Assembly: GCF_003576645.1 (NCBI RefSeq)
Contig: NC_044923.1
Span: forward strand, 19,582,778 to 19,646,777
DNA: 64,000 nucleotides
Origin: Ipomoea triloba
Taxonomy: Eukaryota; Streptophyta; Magnoliopsida; Solanales; Convolvulaceae
Reading direction: 5' to 3'
The notes below the pieces were generated by a model. The model was not told the origin of the DNA and made no database searches. It saw only the letters and a list, made by a program, of their open reading frames with translations. How positions within the stretch are numbered: position 1 is the stretch's first letter; each line of letters begins with the position of its first letter. Both the position numbers and the translations under genes were made by a program. Shown here in pieces: positions 54,825-64,000 of the stretch.

Positions 54825-57800
54825 TCATTTCTTGTTGTACAACAGTTTGGTTTTCTTGATTACAATGTTTTTCAATGTGTTGGCACGCCACCTTATGATT
54901 GCTGCGGCATACCTGGCCCTCAATCCAATTAAGAAATCTTCCTACAAATATACAAGATCAAATAAGTACTTTATTACAATGTTATAAAAAAAAAAAGAGA
55001 AAAAATTATTCAAAGCTAGTATTTGTGTACTTACATTTAAGCTTGCTTTCTTTCTGAATCCCGGGTTCCATTTCTTTAGTGTCCCGTTGTATGTCTCCAT
55101 ATGCCGCATTACAAATAGTCCACAGTTAATATAATTTTTTGATTCTTTCCAATTCATGTCAACAACCTCTTCGGTTAGCTCATCCACCTTCCAGAATAGG
55201 GCAGATGACCCCAATGCTAGGTATTCTTTTAAACTTGTAACCTGAACAAAAATATTTAAGTCTACCACTGTTACACATTCACACCTTCATAACAGTGTAT
55301 TCACAGATTCTATACTCTACATTCACAGATTGAAAATTCCACATTCACACATTTCAGTGTCATTTTCAGTGATTATATTACATCTGCTATACATTCACAC
55401 TTTGATAACTCTATATTCACAGTTTATATACTCTATATTCACGGTTTGAAAAGTCCACATTCACATATATGTAGCAATTGATAAGGAGCTCAAGTTGTTG
55501 ATCAACTTACCAAGAGGGTTGTGTAATCTCCATACTTGTCTTTCATGGTAACACCACGGACTAAGGCCTTGTTGTCAATTGTTTCAACTTTTGAAGCTTT
55601 AATATTGATGCAAATGAGAAAATAGTGCCCGTGACCGAAGCACTGGAAAAAATATCTAAATTCAAAAAAGGAAAATAAAAACAGTGTCATTAATGTCTTG
55701 AATGTGACTAAAAAAATTGAGTGTTGTTCATAAACTCACCAGGTCTGCATCAGTTATGTCCAAATTTTGCAGGCGCTCAATTTCATATGTCATCCGTTCA
55801 TAGAAGTTTTGTTTCTTTTTTTTCATCGGGAGACATTTCATCCATTCTTGGGTGGGATCTAGTTGTAACTAAGATAATAAAAAAAAAACAAAGTTCTCAA
55901 TTTGAATACTTTTTTAAGTCAGAAATACGGATAAACAATTTTAAGTTCATGAATTGTATGCTCTGTGTGTGAATTGTTGGTCCCAAGGGGATGGGGTACA
56001 AGTCTAGAGGGGGGGGTGAATAGACTTGTATAAGATTTTGCAAATCTTTTCGACCTCTCGTGTGTATTGAACTTAGAATGTTTAGGTTCGATACCTCACG
56101 AGGTGAAGACAAAGTTTTATGCGCAGCGGAAATGTTATCCCCTTTTAGTTAGCACGAGTAGTTAGTTCGAGAGGTGCGTTTATATGCAGTGCAATCGAGA
56201 AGTTAGCGAGAGATAAAAAACTGTAAGTAAATGCAAGAGAGATTTTTAAGTGGTTCGGCCAACCCGCCTACGTCCACTCTTCTTCCAGAAACTCCCTGGA
56301 AGGATTGCACTAAAAACTTCCCTTATTTAGTACAATATCGAGCGCTTGAGCTTTGATCACGAAGCCCGCCTCAAGCCTCAGGTTTTTCACCCCGCTTCTT
56401 GTTACTCCACCTCTCGAGCACTTGACCTTTGATCACCAAGCCCGCGTCAAGCCTCAGGTTTCTTTCACTCGGACAGCTGCCAGGTTACTCCACCTCTCTT
56501 GCTTAATCCAAAGCAAGGTATTTTTGTTTGTCACAGTTGAATGTAACAGGCTCCAATCTGACCACAAGCTATCGTTGAATCAGCTTCAATGTAGAGCAGC
56601 TTTGGTCACCTTCTGGATGTATGACAGTTTAGCTTTGTAACTCTCTTCGAACACTAAGATGTGTTCTCTCGCTGTATTGAATATCAGGATGATATTCCAA
56701 GTTAAGCACTTTGCACTGGAACGTTTTTATCAGACACCTCTTGTTAACCTTTTGACCTCTTTCACAACCCCCTTTTTCAACCACTCTTCTTCTGTGTCTT
56801 TACGTCCTTATATATGAGAGTAGAAGAATAGTTCCGTTGGAGGGAAAACTATTCCGTTTGAAATTGGTCTCCCACGCCGAACATGGGTCTTTGCGCAATT
56901 TCAGCATTTTTCATGGAGTAGTGGTCTTGTAACTTGAGCCTTTTGTTTTGTAGTGAATATTCCATATTCCACTTTCTTGAGTTCATGCTTCACTTGCTTC
57001 TTTTGGATAAAGTTACTCTTTTTATGTTCCCATCATTCCTTGTTTGGGGAATCTGACCACTTCAGGATTGGTGCACTTCTTGACCGTTTGTGGTGGAGGT
57101 CTGACGTGTCATCCACTTCCGTCCATTTTGAAACCTCCCGCTCAGCACCTCTTCAATATTTTATCTCCATGATATTCTTCTTCTCCAAACTTAGAGTATT
57201 TTATCTGCACATGTTGACTAACATTCAGCCTCTTGGAGAAGTGCCGGTTTATCGAGACCATAAAAGATGTCTCGACCACTTGATGTTTCAATCCCATGTA
57301 TCGAGAGGTCTATCTCTCGAATATTCTTTACGTCTCGAACTCGATAGGTATATCGAGAGGTCCTTACCTCTCGAACTTGGCTTGTGTCTCGAGACTTAGT
57401 TGATGTCTCGTAGACCCTTATTCCTCCAGAGTTGTCTCGTGCCTGCTTCTGATCTATCTGTTTGCTTACAACACGAAAACTTCTAAGTTGTTCAAACAAG
57501 TTTACCTTAAGCTTAAATATTTCCCGAGTTGAGCTCAAATTACCCGGTTGTATTTTCGCTCTTAGTTTACTTATCGAACTTACATTGTTTTGCCTATGTA
57601 TCGAGACTTGGGGATTCTTACTTAACAGTTGGTATCATCAAAACCTATTACATGATGTTCCTAACATGAATGTGGGGTATTCAAATTGTGAACATGGAGT
57701 ATATAAACTGTGAATATAGAGTATAGAATATGTGAATCTTTATAATAGTTAACAGAGTTCTAGCAACTTGTAGCCTGTAATGTGTGAATGTGGAGGTTTG

Positions 57801-58396
57801 AAATTGTGAATGTAGAGTATAGAAACTGTGAATATAGAAGTATGAATGTGTGAATCTGTAACCAAGTTAACACAGTTCTACGAATCTTTAAAAATTATAC
57901 TTGTTTACAAACCAAAAAGGACTTACGTAGGCTATTGTGCTGAAAAATACCCTCTTCGGTTGCCCGGGTGCACGTTCTTTGTCAAGCATTGAGAGCCTTA
58001 GTGTCCATACATCTAAGAAGATATTTTCAACTTGGCCAACACTGAGCGAGGTGAAGTGATCCCTAGTGATCTCAATGTCACCAAAGCTGAAAAGTAATTC
58101 ACTACAAAAGGCACCAAAAAAAATTTAAAATTAAAAAAAATTAGAAAATTTACGTAATTCACATTAATGTAAGTAATTAATAAATATTTAGATGGAACAT
58201 ATTCTTTAGGATGTTCATCAGAAACTTCTACAAATGCATAGTTTGAGAGGAGTTTATCTAGGACAGTGGCATTGCGGATTTTCATCCCATGTTCATTCCA
58301 AAATGGAGACCATAGGTTTAGGGGGATGTTCTTGAACTTCCGTTGAGGCCTCTTTCTAGCAATAACATCTTCTACATCAGACTCACTCTCCGCCAA
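54825..58396 (-). CDS. Ulp1-like cysteine protease (C48), six visible exons
   Basis: Minus strand. Exons with GT/AG borders: about 58190-58396 (MAESESDVEDV...LWSPFWNEHGMKI), 57927-58086 (GDIEITRDHFTSLSVGQ), about 55741-55872 (LDPTQEWMKCLPMKKKK), 55511-55642 (CFGHGHYFLICIN, TIDNKAL), 55035-55241 (NYINCGLFVMRHMETYNG) and 54825-54941 (ends in TGA). The last three exons join in phase 0. His in GHGHYF, Asp in TIDNK and Cys in INCGLF match the Ulp1 catalytic triad, cleaving SUMO or ubiquitin-like tags. Such domains are common in plant MULEs and in transposon-captured gene families, and the convergent FRS transposase next door fits that. The intron at 55873-57926 holds a solo Sirevirus LTR. No stop is visible in the exons listed; the border of the first exon is uncertain, and the 5' end may be incomplete. 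Confidence 0.75.
55261..55470. repeat. Degenerate acattcacac repeats in Ulp1 gene intron
   Basis: Complement of the TGTGAATGT repeats, filling the intron between 55242 and 55510. Confidence 0.8.
55975..57666 (-). mobile_element. Solo Sirevirus LTR, TSD TGAAT
   Basis: Reverse complement of the element C LTR, from TGTTGGTCCC to GTTCCTAACA. The duplication TGAAT lies at 55970-55974 and 57667-57671. One of the internal tandem blocks of the C LTRs is missing, giving 1692 bp. TATA box at about 56807-56813 on the minus strand. It lies in an intron of the Ulp1-like gene in the same orientation as that gene. Confidence 0.95.
57672..57900. repeat. Degenerate TGTGAATGTAGAG repeats
   Basis: Same repeat family as at 50362-51110, in the Ulp1 gene intron directly beside the solo LTR. 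Confidence 0.8.
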
Positions 58397-58441
58397 TTGT
58401 TTTCACATAATAGAAGTATTTAGTCAACAAAACAGAAGCTT

Positions 58442-58714
58442 ATGTTTCCCAAATATAGAGCTATATATTCACACCTTGTTATCTCTATGTTCACAGTCTG
58501 TGAGGTCTATGTTCACAATTTAGAATTTTGGAGGTTTAGCCTAAAGGTGTTTAGTTTTAGGTGTCCCAATGCTTTCTTCACAACTTTAGATCCCTATGTT
58601 CACAAATTGTTAACTGTATATTCACCATCTGTTATATCTATATTCACAATTTGTTAACTGATTCCCTTTGTTTTACAGATTCACAGCTTTAGTGGTGTAT
58701 ATTCACAGTTTATA
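58442..58714. repeat. Degenerate ttcacag repeats upstream of the Ulp1-like gene
   Basis: Units like tatattcacagttt and ctatgttcacaa, complement of the TGTGAATAT family; the last visible patch of this repeat in the window. Confidence 0.75.
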
Positions 58715-58723
58715 TATTCTAAA

Positions 58724-59132
58724 GAATTTATTACCGAAATGGTCCCTCAACTATTGCGAAATTACCAATTTGGTCCTCGACAATTATTCGTACCCAATTA
58801 AGTCCCTCGACTTTGAAAATTTTAACCAATTTGGTCCTTCGTTTATTTTTCCGTTAAAATTGGGACCAAATTGGTAATTTTGTTATAGTCAAGGGACCAA
58901 ATTGGTAATTGTTTTATAGTCAAGGGACCAAATTGGTAGTTAATTTTTCACTGAAATGGTCCCTTGACTATAGCAAAATTACCAATTTGGTCTTGATTTT
59001 AACGGCAAAATAAACAGAGGACTAAATTGGTTAAAATTTTTAAAGTCGAGGGACTTAATTGGGCACGAAAAATTGTCGAAGACCAAATTGGTAATTTTGC
59101 AATAGTCGAGGGACCATTTCGGTAAAAAACTC
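58724..59132. mobile_element. Mutator-type MITE, 9-bp TSD
   Basis: Long inverted arms (about 115 bp) from ttaccgaaatggtccctc to gagggaccatttcggtaa. Both arms contain accaatttggtc units, and the middle repeats caagggaccaaattggta. The 9-bp duplication tattctaaa lies at 58715-58723 and 59133-59141. A 9-bp TSD with long TIRs is typical of Mutator-like elements; there is no coding capacity. Confidence 0.88.
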
Positions 59133-59141
59133 TATTCTAAA

Positions 59142-59940
59142 AAGTGTTTTTTTGTAAAAAGTGTTTTCACAAACTAGTGTACCCGTTTTTTTTGTGTTTT
59201 TTTTTTAGAGAAGTGTACCTGATTTTATGTATTCAATTAAAATACATAGAGAAATTAATTAAAATATTCAATTATACAATTCTATTCATTTTCTTGTCCA
59301 TTTTCTATAAAATGGACCAAACACACAAAGACAATTTTCTGCTCTGCAGCCAAACATAAAATAGGAAAATATTTTTAAAAAAAATGACTCATTTTCTAAA
59401 AATTATATTTCTCCTTTCCAAACACACCCTAAGATGCCAAATTTTTCTACTTAAGGTCTGACAACTTGATCAGGTATGTCCCTATCAAATTATTATTATT
59501 TTTTATCATAACAAAATATCTTTTCAATCTTAAAAAAAAAAAAAAAAAAACAAAACAAAAAAAAATATCTTTTCAATTCTATCAAACTAAACCTTCAATA
59601 ACTAGTTTAGTTGGTGCAAGTAGGAATGAAAGTGCACTCTCATTGATTATAAGAGAAATCCAATTTTAAATTAGGATGGATATCCATAGGGAATTCTGAA
59701 GGAATCTGACCTAGTCAAGAATTGCATATTCGCCTGGATTCATGCTATTTTCTCTCTCTATCTGTCACTTCCAAAGTCTTCGCTACTTCGCTTGGATTCC
59801 TCTTTCTCATCCAAATAAGTCAATGGATGAAGCCAATCAATGGGTTTTCTTTTATTCATTTATTATATTCTCTGTCCTTGCTGCGAATGATCGCTGGCGC
59901 TATAGTAGACCTAATGCCCAGATATAAGATATTGAGTTAC
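59142..59940. other. AT-rich non-coding DNA
   Basis: No gene supported; an A-rich run at 59530-59565. Confidence 0.4.
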
Positions 59941-59957
59941 CTATCATAATTTGGATT

Positions 59958-60084
59958 TTTTTTTTACAATGCAGTATCTGTTCATAACTACTTTCTCAAA
60001 ATATGGAAGCACCACTGAGACTCGAACCCACCACCTCCCGTATAAAGGGAAGGGTTTGATGCCACTGGACTACAAGATCCTTGG
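59958..60084 (-). mobile_element. tRNA-derived SINE with 17-bp TSD
   Basis: Minus strand: head with A-box tagtccagtggc and B-box ggttcgagtc, body about 60 bp, poly(A) tail (T run at 59958-59965). The perfect duplication ctatcataatttggatt lies at 59941-59957 and 60085-60101. The long perfect TSD plus A-tail shows LINE-type target-primed insertion. The head is shared with 38060-38152. Confidence 0.92.
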
Positions 60085-60101
60085 CTATCATAATTTGGAT
60101 T

Positions 60102-60850
60102 AAATCTAGGATATATAATTATTTTATTTTTCAGAATAGAAATAATAATACTTTTTTTAAAACAGAAATAATAATCTTATTACAAGAAAATTTAACAATA
60201 AGTTAAAATAAATAAATTGTTATTTATAATAAATATTATAATATTTATATATGAAATTGTTATATTATTTATGGTAAAATTAATTGTTACTAATAATAAA
60301 TATTGTAATGCTTATAATAAAATTGTGATATTTATACATCTAGTTGTCTATAATCCGATTGGTCTCACAAACAAAGACCCGTAAGACTTTCTTACGGATC
60401 TTGATCTGTGAGACGGATTGAATTAAAAATAGTTGCTTGTTATTGATGCTAGAAATCATAATATTTATTACAGAAAATTTAATATCAATATGAAATAAAT
60501 AAATTGTTTTTTTTATAATAGATATTGTAATATTTATATGTGAACATATACTGCAATACTATTTAGTATAAAATGATTGTTACTAATGATAAATATTCTG
60601 ATATTTATAAATGAAATTGTGATACTTACAATTAGTAATTATAATATAAATATTATAATACTTATATGTAAAATGTTACTTATGAAAGAAATTGTAATAT
60701 CAATTGTAGAAAATTTAATACAAATTTGAATTTAAAATAAATGGTTACTGTAATATTTATATGTGAAATTGTCACACTATTTAGGGTAAAATTGATTGTT
60801 ACTAATGATAAATATTGTAATACTTATAACTGAAATTGTGAACTTGCAAA
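60102..60850. repeat. AT-rich degenerate repeats
   Basis: Loose repeats about 100-150 bp long built on ataaatattgtaatacttata and aaattgtgatactatttag. A patch at 60358-60418 (gtctcac...gtgagacgg) resembles the ends of the MITE at 61979-62420. Confidence 0.6.
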
Positions 60851-61978
60851 ACGTACCTTCATTGAGCATCAGACCCAGTTGTTTACAACTCGAGTACTCA
60901 ACTCGTTTCACAGATCCATGATGTTAGGATCAAGCGCTTACCACTCACGCCAAAAGTTATAGTTGGCATTATTTCTTTACTTATAGAACGTCATCACATT
61001 ATTCGAGACAAGTTAGGTGCTGAACTTGGCTCTTATGGGCTTTACCAGTCTTCGCCCAACAATTTTTTAGCTACCGAGTACTAGACATGGCCCCGTACCA
61101 GCCATGCCCAGCACATGAGATGGTCACACGAAAGTTTTTGCACTTCATTAAATAATGATACGGAGTAAATTTTAGTGTGATATAAAACTTGGTGGGTGAG
61201 CAAAGGAAAAAGAAAAAATGTCTCTTTCCTTTGCTCACCCACAAAGTTTTGAATTCTCATACTAATTGGCATTAAAAATCAAACTAGGAATTGTCAGCCA
61301 GCCAACTGATCTTGTTTTCACATGTTTGAAACTTACGAGGGGTGCTCCTTCACTGCATGACAAACTAGCTAGTCTAAAATAACAGTGAGACTCGGCGAAA
61401 GAACTTTGGTTTTTTTTATCTTTTGATCCCAAACAATATCTTTTCTTCTTTACAAAAGGTCACTTCCAATTCTCTCACATTTTTATTCACCGAATCTCAC
61501 AGAATCTCTTCCATAAAGGTACGTTCTTGACGTTGAATATTCACATGCTACCAAACAAGAGGAATTGAAGCTACCTCCCCCACTAGTTTTAATATATTAT
61601 TTTGGACTTTTATGTGTACAAATTTCAATTTTGTTTTTATGTAATGTTTATTAAGTCAACTTTTTCATTTTTGCTAAAGTTTTAACAACTTGATTTAATT
61701 TTATTCAATTTACTCCATTCATTAAATAATTGTCAATTTATATTTTGATCTAATTCAAATAAATCATTTATTAATTACCACTGATACGGTATAAAACAAT
61801 TTCAGATAATTAGTTGAGTTATTTCATTAAAATATCGTTATATGTGTGTGGGTGTGCCTATGTATGTACGGGGGAGGATGAGGGGGACGGGGGGGGGGGG
61901 GGAAGTTTGTATTAAGAATAGGTTCCCCAAATAAAAAAGAAAAGTGAGAACATATCTAATCAATCCATTTAGGGTCAC
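60851..61978. other. Non-coding DNA
   Basis: No gene supported. A G run lies at about 61889-61902. Confidence 0.4.
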
Positions 61979-62420
61979 ACTTGTGTGAGACCGTCTCACA
62001 GATCCTTATTCGTGAGACGGGTCGGGTCGGGTCAAAGCACCATGCAAATGTCATACTTATATGTGCAAATATCATACTTATATACTCAAATATAACACTA
62101 ATCAAGAATACACTTTTTGTTACTTATAAGAGAAAAAGTAATACATTTTTCATAATAAGTAATGTTGACAAACGTCCCTTACTTATAAGGGCAAATATAA
62201 TACTTTTGAGGAAAAAAGTAATACTTTTAAATTGAAATGTAAAAGTATTGTATTTTCCCTTAAAAGTATTACATTTATCCTTATAAGTAACAAAATTTTT
62301 ATTCTTGATTAGTATTACATTTGAGCATATAAGTATGACATTTGTGCATATAAGTGTTACAATTGCATATTGACCCGACCCGACCTGACCCGTCTCATGG
62401 TGAGACGGTCTCACACAAGT
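61979..62420. mobile_element. Foldback MITE, about 440 bp
   Basis: Ends acttgtgtgagaccgtctca and tgagacggtctcacacaagt are inverted, followed inward by gacgggtcgggtcgggtcaa against its complement. Inverted similarity continues into the interior (cttatatgtgcaaat, ttacttataag), so the whole piece can fold. Each end is itself a small palindrome (gtgagaccgtctcac-like). No ORF. Confidence 0.8.
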
Positions 62421-63014
62421 TTTTGCCATCCATTTAACTAGACCAATGGTTACATTTAGGGTTAGCTAAAAATAAGGGGCACGGGTAATGTCAGTTTTAT
62501 AAATATTACAAATTAGCATGTGCTTCATCTCAACTAAAAGCATGTGCTTTTGCATGACCTTTTGCATGGCTCTAATACCAAATTAAAGCATGTGCTCCAT
62601 CTCAACAAAAAGCCTAAGCTGATAGTTGGACTGCATATATTATATTTATGATCACATTTGTAATAATTATAAAATTGACTCCGTATTTTGATTACTAAAA
62701 CCCGCAATCATTGATAAACCCAAATGGACGGCTGAGATTATATATATATATATATATATATTCAAATAAGAACATGGTCCTCTTGTAAAAGATGATGACC
62801 GATCTCAATAGTCCATTAGCGTTTATCAATGGTTAAGGATTTTAATAAAAAAAATATGGGTTCAATTTTATAATAATCCCAAACTTGAAATTATAGTAAT
62901 GATATGATCCTAGCCTTTGATTTCTTGAGATGAAGGGGGTAAATGTGTCCACACATTTTATAGAGGGGAGTTGTTCTCATCTGCACCCTATATATATATA
63001 TATATATATATATA
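62421..63014. other. AT-rich DNA with TA microsatellites
   Basis: TA runs at about 62740-62760 and 62989-63014, the latter touching the gap. No gene. Confidence 0.6.
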
Positions 63015-63383
63015 NNNNNNNNNNNNNNNNNNNNNNNNNNNNNNNNNNNNNNNNNNNNNNNNNNNNNNNNNNNNNNNNNNNNNNNNNNNNNNNNNNNNNN
63101 NNNNNNNNNNNNNNNNNNNNNNNNNNNNNNNNNNNNNNNNNNNNNNNNNNNNNNNNNNNNNNNNNNNNNNNNNNNNNNNNNNNNNNNNNNNNNNNNNNNN
63201 NNNNNNNNNNNNNNNNNNNNNNNNNNNNNNNNNNNNNNNNNNNNNNNNNNNNNNNNNNNNNNNNNNNNNNNNNNNNNNNNNNNNNNNNNNNNNNNNNNNN
63301 NNNNNNNNNNNNNNNNNNNNNNNNNNNNNNNNNNNNNNNNNNNNNNNNNNNNNNNNNNNNNNNNNNNNNNNNNNNNNNNNNNN
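63015..63383. other. Assembly gap, 369 N
   Basis: Between a TA microsatellite and a Sirevirus pol fragment. Confidence 0.97.
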
Positions 63384-64000
63384 TGTTTCTTGCTAAACCA
63401 TGAGACAAGTCTTCCACCTAGAAACTGACATGTCCCTGATGTGCTCTTTCGATCTATCTTACAACCGGCAAAGTCCGCATCTGAATAACCCATAAGTTCG
63501 AAAGATCCACCTTTCGAATACCAGAGCCCAACACTCTGCGTACCCTTTAGATATCTAAGAATCTTTTTGGATGCATTTAGGTGACTTTCCTTAGGACTTG
63601 CCTGAAATCTAGCACATACACCTACTGCAAAGGATATGTCTGGTCTACTTGCAGTTAAATAAAGAAGAAGACATAATGTATGTAGACAAACTGATCGGGT
63701 GACCTCTCGACCTTCGCTGTCGACATCGATACGTAGAGAGGTTCCCATAGGTACTTTGACTGAGGATTTCCCTTCTATGTTGTATTTCCTGAGCAGATCC
63801 TTGGTGTATTTCTCCTGGTTGATGAAGATACCTTCCTTAAGCTGTCTCACTTGTAGTCCAAGGAAGTAGTTGAGCTCTCCCATCATGCTCATCTCGAACT
63901 TTCCTTTCATCAAACTGGAGAACTTCTCGCACAAGTCTGGATTGGTGCTACCAAAAATGATATCGTCCACATAGATTTGCACCAATAAGATGTGATCCCC
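63384..64000 (-). pseudogene. Sirevirus RT / RNase H fragment, with swapped 35-bp segment
   Basis: Minus strand, open frame running off the window. RT from [14 protein letters not shown] (near 63975) through [12 protein letters not shown] and [13 protein letters not shown] to [13 protein letters not shown], then RNase H start [19 protein letters not shown] up to WFSKK at the gap. It is very close to element A. At about 63670-63704 eleven residues of the RT are replaced by eleven unrelated ones of the same length; the DNA there matches the Sirevirus spacer, not pol. Confidence 0.93.

Noticed and set aside
59990..60085. A tRNA gene on the minus strand
   Set aside because: A- and B-boxes are present, but I see no acceptor stem or anticodon arm, and poly(A) plus a 17-bp duplication show it is a SINE.

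Overview
This is a repeat-rich stretch of a flowering-plant nuclear genome. The evidence is a DYW-class pentatricopeptide (PPR) editing-factor gene, Sirevirus-type Ty1/copia retrotransposons with env-like ORFs, a FAR1/FRS-type (MULE-derived) transposase, a tRNA-derived SINE and several MITEs. Some repeat sequences look to me like ones seen in Convolvulaceae (Ipomoea), but that is memory only and of low confidence. The only gene that looks like an intact ordinary host gene is the PPR gene at 33914-36190.

Layout. 1-12058: Sirevirus A, entering from the left without its 5' LTR and gag. It has gag-pol remains (protease deleted, integrase carrying a 42-bp repeat array, two nonsense codons), a small ORF behind its own TATA box, a long env-like ORF behind a second TATA box, and a 3' LTR. 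12059-16220 and 30443-31019: an older degenerate copia element (B). It is split at 16220 by the full-length Sirevirus C (16221-30442, both LTRs, 5-bp duplication GATCG). Element A also abuts B inside B's gag, so B was probably hit twice. 31020-39300: intergenic DNA with MITEs, the PPR gene, a SINE remnant and a Ty3/gypsy RT fossil. 39300-58700: a region marked by degenerate TGTGAATGTAGAG-type repeats. It holds a tandem array of a 60-bp exon-like cassette, two nearly identical copies of an FRS/MULE transposase pseudogene, and a convergent six-exon Ulp1-like (C48) protease gene interrupted by a solo Sirevirus LTR. A second, unrelated solo LTR and a Sirevirus fragment also lie here. 58700-63014: AT-rich DNA with a Mutator-type MITE (9-bp TSD), a SINE with a 17-bp TSD and a foldback MITE. 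63384-64000: a minus-strand Sirevirus RT fragment leaving the window.

How the parts work together. Sireviruses A and C share one plan: LTR, PBS, gag, pol, TATA, small ORF ('ORF-X'), spacer with short direct repeats, TATA, env-like coiled-coil ORF, polypurine tract, LTR. An octamer TTCGAGAG recurs in LTR, spacer and coding DNA alike. The FRS transposase and Ulp1 protease genes face each other and share intron and flank repeats, which suggests the remains of one large composite MULE.

Assembly caution. Three single-N positions each separate two tandem copies of the same sequence (unmerged contig overlaps are likely). The 879-N gap in element C has the wrong length for the missing sequence. Four unrelated places carry tandem duplications of exactly 42 bp, two of them with stepwise-shifting join points, which looks like one common technical or mutational cause.
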